Assembly: GCF_013315265.1 (NCBI RefSeq)
Contig: NZ_JABUFE010000002.1
Coordinates: 372,001 to 436,000, forward strand
Direction of reading: 5' to 3'
Length of the DNA stretch: 64,000 bases
DNA from: Parasulfitobacter algicola
GTDB taxonomy: Bacteria; Pseudomonadota; Alphaproteobacteria; Rhodobacterales; Rhodobacteraceae
Positions 9,297-18,261 of the stretch are shown here, piece by piece. The translations under genes were made by a program, and so were the position numbers. Every line of letters starts with the position of its first letter. The stretch's first letter is position 1. Below the pieces are notes generated by a model, which saw only the letters and a program-made list of their open reading frames with translations, did no database searches and was not told the DNA's origin.

Positions 9297-9689
9297 TCAG
9301 CGGCTTTCCATGTGGTCGGTTGAAAATGCGCCAGGCAGCAATTCTGCCAAGGTCATTATCTGGGATTTTCCGGCAATCGTCATCATTGTAATCTGCGTAT
9401 CGGGGGCGCCAAATTCAGCCAGCTTTTGACGACACCCCCCGCATGGGCTGATCGGCAATGGGCTGTCTGCAATGATAAGTGCTTCGGTTAACTTTGTTTC
9501 CCCCGCAGCCACCATTGTCGCAATTGCACCAGCTTCTGCGCATGTTCCTTCGGGATAGGCCACATTTTCGACATTGCACCCTGCGTAGACAGTACCTGAC
9601 GCACCTTTGACAGCGGCACCTACCTTGAAGTTCGAATAGGGTGCATAGGCCTTTTCGCGCACAGCTTTGGCTATATCTAGCAATTTCAT
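9297..9689 (-). CDS. cdd: Cytidine deaminase
   Basis: Zinc enzyme deaminating cytidine and deoxycytidine to uridine and deoxyuridine. The 130-aa product is the short tetrameric type. Zinc and catalytic residues are visible as C50-A-E52 (GTCAEAGAI) and P82-C83-G-G-C86 (SPCGGCRQ). The start at 9689 follows AAGGGG; a further in-frame upstream codon seven residues earlier lacks a good ribosome site. It is the first gene of the operon, so the operon promoter should lie between 9690 and the carD terminator. Confidence 0.96.
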   Translation of the reverse strand: MKLLDIAKAVREKAYAPYSNFKVGAAVKGASGTVYAGCNVENVAYPEGTCAEAGAIATMVAAGETKLTEALIIADSPLPISPCGGCRQKLAEFGAPDTQITMMTIAGKSQIMTLAELLPGAFSTDHMESR

Positions 9690-9761
9690 GTCAGGGTCCC
9701 CTTGCACCAAGATTGATATGAGCGTGCGCAGGATGCAAGGGTTAGTGATACGCGTTGTAAA

Positions 9762-9774
9762 ATAAGCGCCTTAT
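9762..9774. promoter_or_regulatory. Palindrome ATAAG-CGC-CTTAT upstream of the nucleoside operon
   Basis: A perfect 5-bp inverted repeat with a 3-bp spacer in the 90-bp gap between the carD terminator and cdd. Its position suits an operator for the salvage operon, but no matching regulator is encoded nearby and short palindromes occur by chance. Confidence 0.25.
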
Positions 9775-9776
9775 AA

Positions 9777-9810
9777 AACGAAAAAGCCGCCCAAGACTGG
9801 ACGGCTTTTA
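9777..9810 (-). terminator. Intrinsic terminator of carD
   Basis: AAAAGCCG at 9782-9789 pairs exactly with CGGCTTTT at 9802-9809, and the stem extends inward with one mismatch around an AGAC loop. Read on the minus strand the hairpin is followed by a T-rich tract. It sits 20 bases after the carD stop and separates carD from the cdd operon. Confidence 0.85.
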
Positions 9811-9829
9811 CAAATCTTAAACGCTAGGA

Positions 9830-10339
9830 TCAGGCTGCGCGCGCAACCAGAACTTCGCCAACGTGTCTGGCCGTTGCCACTTCATCGGCGCCGCTGACAG
9901 CTGCAATTTCGCGGGTCAGACGTTCAAGCGCGGCTTCGTAAAGCTGACGTTCCGAATAGCTTTGTTCGCGCTGATCATCATTGCGATGAAGATCGCGCAC
10001 AACTTCAGCAATTGCGATCAAATCACCAGAGTTAATCTTTTGCTCGTATTCTTGCGCGCGGCGTGACCACATCGCACGTTTTACTTTTGCCTTGCCTTTC
10101 AGCGTTGTCATAGCCCGGTCAACCGTATCGGGCGAGCTAAGCGAACGCATGCCAACTTCTACCACTTTGTTAGTTGGGACACGGACAATCATTTTGTCTT
10201 TCTCGAATGATATCACAAACATTTCGAGCGCCATTCCCAAGACTTCCTGCTTTTCGATAGAAACGATTTGGCCAACTCCATGGGTTGGATAGACAACATA
10301 ATCGCTTGGACGAAATTCGGATTTTTTTGATTTGCTCAT
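9830..10339 (-). CDS. carD: CarD family transcriptional regulator
   Basis: RNA polymerase-interacting regulator of the CarD/CdnL family, which stabilises open complexes at rRNA and housekeeping promoters. The 169-aa product has the N-terminal RNAP interaction domain (YVVYPTHGVGQIVSIEKQEV), a middle RVPTNKVVEVGMRSLSS segment and a helical C-terminal DNA-binding domain with the conserved Trp (KRAMWSRRAQEYEQKINSGDL). Length is typical of the alphaproteobacterial form. The gene stands alone, with its own terminator and a good ribosome site (GAGGAAAAACTGA). Confidence 0.95.
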   Translation of the reverse strand: MSKSKKSEFRPSDYVVYPTHGVGQIVSIEKQEVLGMALEMFVISFEKDKMIVRVPTNKVVEVGMRSLSSPDTVDRAMTTLKGKAKVKRAMWSRRAQEYEQKINSGDLIAIAEVVRDLHRNDDQREQSYSERQLYEAALERLTREIAAVSGADEVATARHVGEVLVARAA

Positions 10340-10621
10340 TCAGTTTTTCCTCGAATGCGCCACGTGGGCGACAGCGAAAATGACCGTCGTCCCTGCCTGC
10401 GCAGGGGCGTCCGATCATATATCCGCTTAGTTTTAAGCCAGAACTGGGTTGGTATGCCCGACAGTTTGGCGTGTGTATTTTGTTCTCATGTATTGAATAT
10501 CATATCAGAAAAATGAGGTTTCCGAAAGAACTACCTTACAGTAATTCATCATTACTAATGTATTTCAATAAGTTAAGATCCAAAAAAGATCAAAAACCAT
10601 GCCGTATAACGCGAATCGTTC

Positions 10622-10960
10622 TTAACCGCCTTCGCCTGCAGCTTCCGAAAAATACTTGTCCAATTTGCCTGTTTCACCGTCACGATCTTCGGCTTCGGGC
10701 AATGGATCTTTCTTGGTAATGATCACGGGCCAGCTTTCGGAATACTTGCGATTGAATTCAACCCATTTTTCCATGTCCGGCTCTGTATCCGGACGGATTG
10801 CATCTGCGGGACATTCAGGTTCACAGACACCACAATCGATACATTCGTCAGGGTGGATCACCAACATGTTTTCACCTTCGTAAAAACAATCGACAGGACA
10901 TACCTCGACGCAGTCAGTATATTTACAGGCGATACAATTGTCGGTGACGATATAAGTCAT
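10622..10960 (-). CDS. fdxA: 7Fe-type ferredoxin FdxA
   Basis: Small electron carrier with one [3Fe-4S] and one [4Fe-4S] cluster. The 112-aa product shows C9-I-A-C12, C17, C21-P and C25 in the first motif and C40-x-x-C43-x-x-C46-x-x-x-C50-P in the second, followed by the long C-terminal tail with a [12 protein letters not shown] segment common in alphaproteobacterial FdxA. It lies 49 nt downstream of the S4 protein gene on the same strand. The 282-base gap to carD holds a 6-bp inverted repeat (AGTAAT-TCATC-ATTACT, 10540-10556) but no clear terminator. Confidence 0.95.
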   Translation of the reverse strand: MTYIVTDNCIACKYTDCVEVCPVDCFYEGENMLVIHPDECIDCGVCEPECPADAIRPDTEPDMEKWVEFNRKYSESWPVIITKKDPLPEAEDRDGETGKLDKYFSEAAGEGG

Positions 10961-11009
10961 GTCTGGGCTTTCCGTTTCTTCGACCGTTTAGCTAAACGAG
11001 GCGAGCCAA

Positions 11010-11378
11010 TCATTCAAGATGGGACGTGCGGTCATGTCGCAGCTTGCGTGCATCTCGTTTTGTCGGACGCCCTTTGCCTTCATAAGAGGGGTTATAGGGC
11101 TGCTTTTCACGAACGGGTGTCATGTCTTCGTATAGTTCTTGCGCATCAGATGCAGGGCCACGCTTTTCCGCCAAAGCGATAACGCGCACGACACGAATGT
11201 CGTGGGCTTGCGGAAACGTCAAAACACAGCCAGGGGATATCGTGCGGGATGGTTTCGAGACAGGCGTGCCGTCCACCCGCACTTTACCCGCAGTTACAAC
11301 CTTGGTGGCCAGGCTGCGGGTTTTGAAAAACCGCGCATACCAAAGCCATTTATCCAGCCGCAACGTAGGTTCGGTCAC
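11010..11378 (-). CDS. S4-domain RNA-binding protein, HslR-like
   Basis: The 122-aa product has an N-terminal S4 RNA-binding domain (LRLDKWLWYARFFKTRSLATKVV then GKVRVDGTPVSKPSR), as in heat-shock protein 15 (HslR), which binds stalled 50S subunits. The C-terminus is very basic (GKGRPTKRDARKLRHDR). The ATG overlaps the helicase stop by four bases, so it is probably translated with the helicase. The exact ribosomal target is not shown by the sequence. Confidence 0.88.
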   Translation of the reverse strand: MTEPTLRLDKWLWYARFFKTRSLATKVVTAGKVRVDGTPVSKPSRTISPGCVLTFPQAHDIRVVRVIALAEKRGPASDAQELYEDMTPVREKQPYNPSYEGKGRPTKRDARKLRHDRTSHLE

Positions 11379-14179
11379 CCTTTCTTTAGGCCCATCAGGG
11401 CAGCGGCAAAGGGATTGTCTGGATCAATCTTATCTTTTTTAGGGGGACGTGCCTGAAAATTCTTGGCCCCTTCAGGTTTACCCTTAGGCTTGCCCCGTTT
11501 TCCTTGCGGTTTGGTGCGTGCATTATTGCCCTGTGGCCGCGCATTCTGCTTACGATTACCGCCCCATGTGAACGTATAAAACACCTCAAGCTCAGGTTCT
11601 GTAGGTTCAGCTGTTTCAGCCATTTCCGGTGGTGGCGCTGGTGGTGTCTCAGCTGGTGTTTCCACAGGAACCTCTTGCGGAGGTGTGTCAGGCGCTTCAG
11701 GTGGCGTATCTATCGGTGTTTCTGGCGGCGCATCTAATGGTACCTCTGGCGGGACATCCGATGGTATTTCATCAGGTGTACCAGCTTGAACGGGCGCAGC
11801 CTTGATCTTTGTGCGCTCACCACGCTCAAACTTATAACCCAGGCCAGCCAGCAGATTGGAAAACTGTTCCAGTGTCATGCCAGTGATTGACAGCATATCA
11901 GGGTTCGCCTCGAACCCGCCACGACTGTTCTGATTACGCAGCAGATCTGCAAGGCGTTCCAGCATGTCGATACGGATCGCACGATCGCCCGCAGCACGAT
12001 ACCCGGCCATTGTCAGATGACCATCGGGCGTTCCCGAAGGCACCGGAATTGTGACCAGACCAGGCGGCGGGCTTTCGGGAAATTCCTGCAAATTTTGCGC
12101 CAAAGACCACAGAACAAGCCGCAACCGTGTTGGTGCTGGCTTCAAAAGCAAAGGCATAAAAATTGTGTATTGCCCAAAACGAATACCGTGCTTGCGCAAA
12201 AGACCGCGGGCATCTTGATCAAGCGTTTTGACTTCATCGGCTACGCTGTCACGAGTCAGCACGCCAAGGCTTTCAACGATACGGAACGCAAAGCCACGGG
12301 CCAACCCTGTCAGCGCTTCGTCCCGGCTAAGACCCAGCAAAGGCTCGAAAAGTGTGGCGATCTTACGATCAATAAAATGCTGCAGACGGCGCTGTACTTT
12401 TTGGGCCACATCCGGACCCGCTTCTTCATCCACAAAAGCCGCCACAGTGGGTTTCAGCGCATCAGCACCTGCGACCAATTTACCGACGGCATGTTCGCCC
12501 CACATCAGGCCGCCCTGTTCGGTAAAATCAATCTCAGTGTCGGGCGCGTTATAAAAACGATCCGCGCGCAGATGGAATTCGGGTGTCAACGCCTGAAGGC
12601 TGGCGGTGCGCAGCGTCTTGGCTTCATCTGGGCTACTGCTGGTATCCTGACGGAACCGAAAACCTTCAATACGGCCCACGAATTGGCCCTCGACAGTTAC
12701 TTCGCCTTTGTCGTCTACGTTTGCCACAAGGGCCTCCTTCTGTTTCAACCGCCGCAGCAAAACACTTGTGCGCCGATCAACAAATCTTTGGGTCAGACGG
12801 TCATGCAACGCATCTGATAATCGATCTTCTACAGCGCGGGTTTCGCCACGCCAATGACTTTCATCAAAAATCCAGCCCTTACGCTGTGCCACATACGTCC
12901 AAGTCCGGATAAAAGCCAGCCGTTTTGACAGCGTGTCTATGTCACCTTCCGTGCGGTCAATGCGTTTGATCTGGCGGGCGAACCAATCGGCGGGGACTTG
13001 CCCGGTCTCGTGCAGAAAGCTGAACAGCTGACCCAAAAGGGCCGAATGTTCCGCGTGACTGATGCCGCGAAAGTCCGGAATACGGCAGACATCCCACAAT
13101 AATTTCACGGATTTTGCGTCAGACGCCCGTGCAAGTACTTCAGCATCGGCCGACAACGCTTTTAATGCGCCAAGATCATCGCTTTCGCGCACGCGCGTCA
13201 ACCATTCGCCGTTTGTCTGGTCTTCCAGCGACCGGATCAACGCGTTCACTGTACCGAACTGCAACCGCGTATTGCGCCATTGCAGTTTGCGCACGGGGGT
13301 AAAATGCGCGTCCGTAATCGCTTTGGCAACTTCATCATGCAAGGTGGGCGCTTCGCCTGTCACGCCAAACGTACCGTTGTTCATATGACGCCCTGCGCGC
13401 CCTGCAATCTGGGCCAATTCATTTGGTTGCAAAGGACGCATCCGGCGACCATCAAATTTGCTTAACGATGAAAAAGCCACATGGTTGATATCCAGATTAA
13501 GACCCATCCCGATGGCGTCTGTGGCCACCAGAAAATCGACATCGCCGTTCTGATAAAGTTCAACCTGCGCATTCCGTGTGCGCGGTGACAAGGCGCCCAT
13601 GACCACGGCCGCGCCCCCCTTTTGACGACGCAGAAGTTCAGCAATGGCATAGACGTTATCGACCGAAAACCCGACAATAGCGGATCGCGGCTGCATCCGG
13701 CTGATCTTTTTGGCACCTGTATAGGTCAGTTCGGAAAACCGATCGCGCCTGACAAATTGCGCGCGCGGCTCAAGCGCTGCAATGGCGCTGCGCATTGTGT
13801 CAGAGCCCAGGAAAAGCGTTTCATGCAAGCCACGCGCATTCAGCAACCGATCGGTAAAAACATGGCCGCGTTCCAGATCAGCACACAGTTGAATTTCGTC
13901 AATCGCCAAAAAATCACAACCGATACCATCTGGCATCGCCTCGACCGTGCAGACCCAATATTGCGTGCGATCGGGAACAATCCGTTCTTCGCCCGTGACC
14001 AAAGCAACAACCGAAGGTCCGCGTAGCGAAACGATCTTGTCGTAAACTTCTCGCGCCAAAAGGCGCAAAGGCAGACCAATCACACCGGTTCTGTGCCCCA
14101 GCATCCGTTCAATCGCATAATGTGTTTTGCCGGTATTGGTCGGGCCAAGAACCGCCGTGATGCGCGACACCTGCGTCAT
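11375..14179 (-). CDS. SUV3/MgpS-like ATP-dependent RNA helicase with Pro-rich linker and basic tail
   Basis: A 934-aa superfamily-2 helicase of the Suv3-like bacterial group. Motif I is ITAVLGPTNTGKTHYAIERM at residues 6-25. Motif II is a DEIQ box (FLAIDEIQLCADLERGH), motif III resembles LFLGSDT, and motif VI is NELAQIAGRAGRHMNNG. A C-terminal region contains a long Pro-Glu-Thr repeat (PPEVPLDAPPETP-like, about 60 residues) and then a Lys/Arg/Gly-rich tail ending in FAAALMGLKKG. The ATG at 14179 follows GGAG with a 6-nt spacer; the frame extends 23 codons upstream without a ribosome site. It is coupled to the S4 gene (ATGA), suggesting a joint role in RNA or ribosome handling. Confidence 0.88.
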   Translation of the reverse strand: MTQVSRITAVLGPTNTGKTHYAIERMLGHRTGVIGLPLRLLAREVYDKIVSLRGPSVVALVTGEERIVPDRTQYWVCTVEAMPDGIGCDFLAIDEIQLCADLERGHVFTDRLLNARGLHETLFLGSDTMRSAIAALEPRAQFVRRDRFSELTYTGAKKISRMQPRSAIVGFSVDNVYAIAELLRRQKGGAAVVMGALSPRTRNAQVELYQNGDVDFLVATDAIGMGLNLDINHVAFSSLSKFDGRRMRPLQPNELAQIAGRAGRHMNNGTFGVTGEAPTLHDEVAKAITDAHFTPVRKLQWRNTRLQFGTVNALIRSLEDQTNGEWLTRVRESDDLGALKALSADAEVLARASDAKSVKLLWDVCRIPDFRGISHAEHSALLGQLFSFLHETGQVPADWFARQIKRIDRTEGDIDTLSKRLAFIRTWTYVAQRKGWIFDESHWRGETRAVEDRLSDALHDRLTQRFVDRRTSVLLRRLKQKEALVANVDDKGEVTVEGQFVGRIEGFRFRQDTSSSPDEAKTLRTASLQALTPEFHLRADRFYNAPDTEIDFTEQGGLMWGEHAVGKLVAGADALKPTVAAFVDEEAGPDVAQKVQRRLQHFIDRKIATLFEPLLGLSRDEALTGLARGFAFRIVESLGVLTRDSVADEVKTLDQDARGLLRKHGIRFGQYTIFMPLLLKPAPTRLRLVLWSLAQNLQEFPESPPPGLVTIPVPSGTPDGHLTMAGYRAAGDRAIRIDMLERLADLLRNQNSRGGFEANPDMLSITGMTLEQFSNLLAGLGYKFERGERTKIKAAPVQAGTPDEIPSDVPPEVPLDAPPETPIDTPPEAPDTPPQEVPVETPAETPPAPPPEMAETAEPTEPELEVFYTFTWGGNRKQNARPQGNNARTKPQGKRGKPKGKPEGAKNFQARPPKKDKIDPDNPFAAALMGLKKG

Positions 14180-14216
14180 AGGATACTCCACGCGGGCCAT
14201 GGCCCAAACTGATTGA

Positions 14217-14777
14217 TTAAAGCGCGTGACCTTCAACCTTGTCTTCAAGGTATTCCAGCAAATCGGTGATTTCTTCGTAATGCGGATGGATACCGCGGGC
14301 TTTGCGCAGTGCGTTCAAGGCCTGTTGTTCATACCCAAGCTCTTCGAAGATATATCCCACGCCCGTCAAAGCCCCAAAATGATCCGGGTTCAATTCAAGT
14401 GTGCGTTCCAGATCAGCCAAAGCAGGCCCATATTGTTCAAGCCGGAAAAACGCCGTGGCACGGGCATGAAACCCTTCGGCAAAATCAGGGGCGTGATCGG
14501 TCAGAGCTGTCAGATGTTCAACAGCTGTTTGGAAATCACCGGTTTCCAACGCATCCTGTCCGCGTTCCAACAACAGATCCATTGCAGCAGATCCAGATTT
14601 CGACCACTCAAGCATAACCTCGCGTTCGATCACGCGATACGTATCAGGCGTCGAATTGCGTAGACGGTCCATCAAGTCATCAGATTGCACCGGCTGAGTC
14701 GTGCCGGGTATGGAAAACCCTACTGTCAGCCCCGCTGCCAGCACGATAGATTTGATCTTAGTTGTAACAATACCCAT
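14217..14777 (-). CDS. Periplasmic TPR-repeat protein
   Basis: A 186-aa protein with a Sec signal peptide (basic KIK then IVLAAGLTVGFSIPGTTQ) and about three tetratricopeptide repeats between residues 60 and 160, for example DFAEGFHARATAFFRLEQY and HFGALTGVGYIFEELGY. TPR proteins of this size act as protein-binding scaffolds; the partner is unknown. The start at 14777 was chosen because it places the signal peptide at the N-terminus. It lies 37 nt upstream of the helicase on the same strand. Confidence 0.85.
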   Translation of the reverse strand: MGIVTTKIKSIVLAAGLTVGFSIPGTTQPVQSDDLMDRLRNSTPDTYRVIEREVMLEWSKSGSAAMDLLLERGQDALETGDFQTAVEHLTALTDHAPDFAEGFHARATAFFRLEQYGPALADLERTLELNPDHFGALTGVGYIFEELGYEQQALNALRKARGIHPHYEEITDLLEYLEDKVEGHAL

Positions 14778-15008
14778 ATTATTTAGTCTAGCGTGGTGCT
14801 CGCAAAATGCATCCCCCAAAGTGAAAGATTACAAAGGAAAATTGATGGGCAAAGTCCTTAAGCAAACTATTTCCTTGCTGCGATCTTTCATATTTCACTG
14901 GGCACAGCCAATGAATCTTGCACCAGTCAAGGCGCGGTCAGACAACGAATTTGCGCGATACGACACTATGGGACGTGTTCAAAAACCAAGAAACATATCG
15001 GGTTAACT

Positions 15009-15962
15009 ATGTTGGATATCACTTCTTCTATAACTGAAGCGCCATTCTTTGATGATGTGGCCGACGCCCCTGACGGCACAAAAGCCTATTGGCTGACAAC
15101 CGAAGATGGGCTGCGCATTCGCATCGGTGTATTTCCCGGCGGTGACAAGGGCACGATTCTGCTATTTCCCGGTCGCACTGAATATATCGAAAAATATGGC
15201 CGGGCTGCGCGTGAATTTGCAGCGCGCGGCTATACGACAGTTGCTGTTGATTGGCGCGGACAAGGGCTGGGTGCACGGTTGCTGAAAGATCCCAATGCCG
15301 GTCACGTGGATCATTTTCCCGATTATCAGAATGATGTGCGCGCGGTAATGGCAGCCGTAAAAGACCTGAATGTCCCTAAGCCGCTGTATCTGATTGGCCA
15401 TTCAATGGGAGGCTGCATCGGACTGCGCGCTGTCATGGAAGGGCTTCCGGTGAAAGCCGCCACCTTTACAGCACCTATGTGGGGCATTCTAGTGACACCC
15501 GCCATGCGACCCATTGCATGGAGCGTATCTTGGCTGGCGCGTCACATTGGCCTTGGCGGTAAATATACACCCGGTACAGAACCAGTACCCTATGTGATGA
15601 GCGCGCCGTTCGCAGACAATACCCTGACCCGCGATCGTGATATGTTTGATCATATGCGCAGTCAGCTGTCACAACATCCTGATCTGTCGTTGGGCGGGCC
15701 CAGTATGCAATGGCTGAATGAAGCCCTGCGCGAAATTGTCCGTATGTCGGCGGCCCCCGCCCCCGATCTGCCGACGCTGTGTATTCTTGGTAGCAACGAA
15801 CGCATCGTAGATCCCGAACGGGTGAAGAAACGGATGGAACATTGGACAAAAGGCGAATTGTTGATCATGCCAGAGGCCGAACATGAAGTCATGATGGAGC
15901 GTGAAGAAATTCGCAATAAAGTCTTCGACAGCGCGACAGCCCTTTTTGACGCCAATCGCTAG
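15009..15962 (+). CDS. Alpha/beta hydrolase, lysophospholipase (PldB) family
   Basis: A 317-aa soluble serine hydrolase. The nucleophile elbow is GHSMGG with Ser132; the oxyanion region is FPGRTEYIEKYG, which is typical of PldB-like monoglyceride/lysophospholipid lipases; a catalytic His is likely in PEAEHEVMMERE near the C-terminus. The family hydrolyses lysophospholipids or monoacylglycerols, but the natural substrate is not shown. The stop overlaps the convergent yqgE stop by four bases. Confidence 0.88.
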   Translation: MLDITSSITEAPFFDDVADAPDGTKAYWLTTEDGLRIRIGVFPGGDKGTILLFPGRTEYIEKYGRAAREFAARGYTTVAVDWRGQGLGARLLKDPNAGHVDHFPDYQNDVRAVMAAVKDLNVPKPLYLIGHSMGGCIGLRAVMEGLPVKAATFTAPMWGILVTPAMRPIAWSVSWLARHIGLGGKYTPGTEPVPYVMSAPFADNTLTRDRDMFDHMRSQLSQHPDLSLGGPSMQWLNEALREIVRMSAAPAPDLPTLCILGSNERIVDPERVKKRMEHWTKGELLIMPEAEHEVMMEREEIRNKVFDSATALFDANR

Positions 15963-16528
15963 GCGCGTCCTGCCTCGGCCGATAACAGCAACGGATCAAT
16001 TCCCATTTCAGCCAAAGCTGCGGACCATTTCATCGTATTGTCCTTGGCAAACACAATGTCCATTGGCGCTTCGCAAGTCAGCCAGCCGTTCTCTGCAATC
16101 TCGCGTTCAAGCTGGCCCGGACCCCAACCGGAATAGCCAAGCGTCATCAAAGATGACGATGGCCCCTGACCTGTTGCAATGTCTTCTAGAATATCCAGCG
16201 TGGCCGTCATGCCGACATGATCATCCACCTGCAGGGTGGATGAATTTGCGCCGTAATCCGCAGAATGCAGCACAAAACCGCGCCCATGCTCAACAGGGCC
16301 ACCGAAATGCACTTTGATAACAGATGCATTATTGATTGTGGGTGTGATTGATAATTGATCCAACAGATCTGAAAACTGAATACCTTGCGCAGGTTTGTTA
16401 ACAATCAAACCCATCGCACCTTCGTCCGAATGCGCGCACATATAAACCACGCTTTTATCAAACCGGGGGTCACCCATGCCCGGCATGGCAATCAGCAGCT
16501 TTCCAGTCAGATCAATTGATTCACTCAT
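15959..16528 (-). CDS. YqgE/AlgH family protein
   Basis: A 189-aa protein with the complete DUF179 signature: LTGKLLIAMPGMGDPRFDKSVVYM at the N-terminus, DEGAMGLIVNKP, HFGGPVEHGRGFVLHS, and LGYSGWGPGQLEREI in the C-terminal half. The biochemical role of the family is unsettled; AlgH was described in alginate regulation in Pseudomonas. Convergent with the lysophospholipase-like gene. Confidence 0.94.
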   Translation of the reverse strand: MSESIDLTGKLLIAMPGMGDPRFDKSVVYMCAHSDEGAMGLIVNKPAQGIQFSDLLDQLSITPTINNASVIKVHFGGPVEHGRGFVLHSADYGANSSTLQVDDHVGMTATLDILEDIATGQGPSSSLMTLGYSGWGPGQLEREIAENGWLTCEAPMDIVFAKDNTMKWSAALAEMGIDPLLLSAEAGRA

Positions 16529-16640
16529 ACCACTAGAATGTGGTGCCAGAGCGCAACGCGCAAGTGGCAGATGGTCCTGTCACAATGAAGTCGCCTCTTC
16601 GTGATTTCCTATGGGTGGATTACTGCCTATTATCCTACGA

Positions 16641-17435
16641 ATGACCAAGATTTTCGCATTTATCGCAGTTTTACTTGCCCCGCTTGCCGCTTTTGCCGAA
16701 TCTATCGAAGATATCGTGCAGGTTGATGTGCTTTCAGGGTGGCGCGCGCCTGATGGTACGCACATGGCGGGCTTGCGTCTGAAACTGGCACCAGGCTGGA
16801 AAACCTATTGGCGTTCACCCGGCGATGCGGGTATTCCGCCGTCATTCAGTTGGAGAGGTTCGCGCAATATCGACAGCGTCAGATTTCACTGGCCCATTCC
16901 CGAGGTTCAAAACCAAAACGGGTTTCGTACGCTTGGCTATTCAAATCAAGTGGTAATCCCTGTGCAGTTGATGCCCAAAAATAATCGGAGCATCCGGATG
17001 AACGGGCGGATTGAATTGGGTGTTTGCAAAGATGTTTGCATTCCCGTGAGCCTTGATTTCAAGGCCAATCTGCCAACAGATGGCGCGCGTGATCCACAAA
17101 TTACCGCCGCGTTGATTGATCAGCCATTGTCCGCAACCGAGGCCGGCGTTCAGGGCGTGAGTTGCGATATTGAACCAACATCAGACGGTCTGCGCATGGC
17201 TGCGCATGTCGATATGCCTCAACTTGGCCGTGATGAAATCGCGGTTGTCGAATTACCTGATCAAAGTGTTTGGGTCAGTGAAACAAAGACCGTTAGGTCT
17301 GGTGATCGGCTGACTGCAACAATGGAAATGGCCAACGAACACGGCAAACCCTTTGCCCTAGACCGAAGCCGTATCCGCATTACAGTCCTAAGCCAAGGCG
17401 CGGCAGTCGATATTATGGGATGCTCGGCGGGTTAG
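16641..17435 (+). CDS. Secreted DsbD alpha-domain-like (thiol:disulfide interchange) protein
   Basis: A 264-aa exported protein with signal peptide (TKIFAFIAVLLAPLAAFA) followed by a domain resembling the N-terminal periplasmic domain of DsbD. It contains the conserved GWKTYWRSPGDAGIPPSF segment and the cysteine pair C129-x3-C133 (LGVCKDVCIPV) that in DsbD-alpha passes electrons to DsbC-type partners. A third and fourth Cys occur later (VSCDIE and IMGCSAG). No membrane or thioredoxin domain is attached, so it needs a separate reductant such as CcdA. The ATG at 16641 gives the best signal peptide; an in-frame ATG ten codons upstream is possible. Confidence 0.82.
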   Translation: MTKIFAFIAVLLAPLAAFAESIEDIVQVDVLSGWRAPDGTHMAGLRLKLAPGWKTYWRSPGDAGIPPSFSWRGSRNIDSVRFHWPIPEVQNQNGFRTLGYSNQVVIPVQLMPKNNRSIRMNGRIELGVCKDVCIPVSLDFKANLPTDGARDPQITAALIDQPLSATEAGVQGVSCDIEPTSDGLRMAAHVDMPQLGRDEIAVVELPDQSVWVSETKTVRSGDRLTATMEMANEHGKPFALDRSRIRITVLSQGAAVDIMGCSAG

Positions 17436-17566
17436 TTTTCAATACCAATCATTCGAATAGATGGGGCTTGGTTGGTCTTTTGGTCGTTATAAGATGTTCG
17501 CCTTAGACCTCAATGCACCTATACCTTGCGCTAAAAATTGGATCACATGACCTCTGAAACAGCCAT

Positions 17567-18220
17567 TTGAGTTCGCCATACGTGCTAAAGCTTGACCATA
17601 TCACTGTCATAGCCCCAACGCTGATCCAAGGGGTGCGCCATGTCCAAGAGTGCCTTGGCCTTAAGGTGCCTTTTGGGACACACCATGATTATATGGCCAC
17701 CTATAATCACAGACTTCAATTGGGAAATGATGTCTATCTGGAAATCGTCGCGCTAGACCCTGCCTGTACCTCGCCCGACAGAGCGCGTTGGTTTGGTTTA
17801 GACAACCTAGAAACAGTCAGGTCGGACTGGGATGAGGGGCGTCGCCTGCGTGGATGGGTTGCAAGCACCGAAAATATAGACGCCTTGATCTCAAAGCATG
17901 GCACTATCTTTGGTGATAAGGTCTGCCTACCGATCAATACACCGACGTTCGCTTTTTCTATTCCCAAAAATGGCGCGCTTCCGCTGGACGGTGCTGCCCC
18001 TTCGATTATCGATCACCAAGGCGATCCGACTTCGATGGCTGAAATTCCGGATATGGGTGCGCGCCTTCGGTCACTGACACTTGAACATCCCGACCCTATT
18101 GCAATCGAAACGCTATATCGCGAGCTGTCGATTAATCATCCGCCCTTAATCATAGATGGACCCAAAGTCCGATATTGCGCACAAATCGAAACACCGGACG
18201 GACTGAAAAAGCTTACGTGA
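17567..18220 (+). CDS. VOC-fold protein (glyoxalase_3-like)
   Basis: A 217-aa protein whose N-terminus (LKLDHITVIAPTLIQGVRHVQECLGL) and central GNDVYLEIVALDP match glyoxalase-like VOC proteins of the PF13468 type. The C-terminal half repeats a degenerate VOC unit. Metal ligands are plausible at the first His (DHITV) and the Glu of YLEIV. Enzymatic activity is unknown. The only in-frame starts are TTG at 17567 and GTG at 17582, so the start is uncertain. Confidence 0.7.
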   Translation: MSSPYVLKLDHITVIAPTLIQGVRHVQECLGLKVPFGTHHDYMATYNHRLQLGNDVYLEIVALDPACTSPDRARWFGLDNLETVRSDWDEGRRLRGWVASTENIDALISKHGTIFGDKVCLPINTPTFAFSIPKNGALPLDGAAPSIIDHQGDPTSMAEIPDMGARLRSLTLEHPDPIAIETLYRELSINHPPLIIDGPKVRYCAQIETPDGLKKLT

Positions 18221-18223
18221 TAC

Positions 18224-18261
18224 AATAATGCAGCCCCATTTGAATATGGGGCTGCATTATT
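18224..18261. terminator. Bidirectional terminator between convergent genes
   Basis: A perfect 16-bp inverted repeat (AATAATGCAGCCCCAT and its complement) around a 6-nt loop, starting three bases after the VOC stop and touching the stop codon of the D,D-carboxypeptidase. The A/T-rich outer stem provides U tracts in both directions. Confidence 0.9.

Noticed and set aside
11620-11790. Repetitive stretch that could suggest a CRISPR-like or minisatellite array
   Set aside because: The repeats are irregular Pro/Glu/Thr codons inside the helicase frame, explained by the protein linker.
12017-12817. 266-aa open frame on the plus strand opposite the helicase gene
   Set aside because: It lies wholly antisense to a well-supported helicase, has no ribosome site and has a Cys/His/Arg-rich shadow composition without family resemblance.
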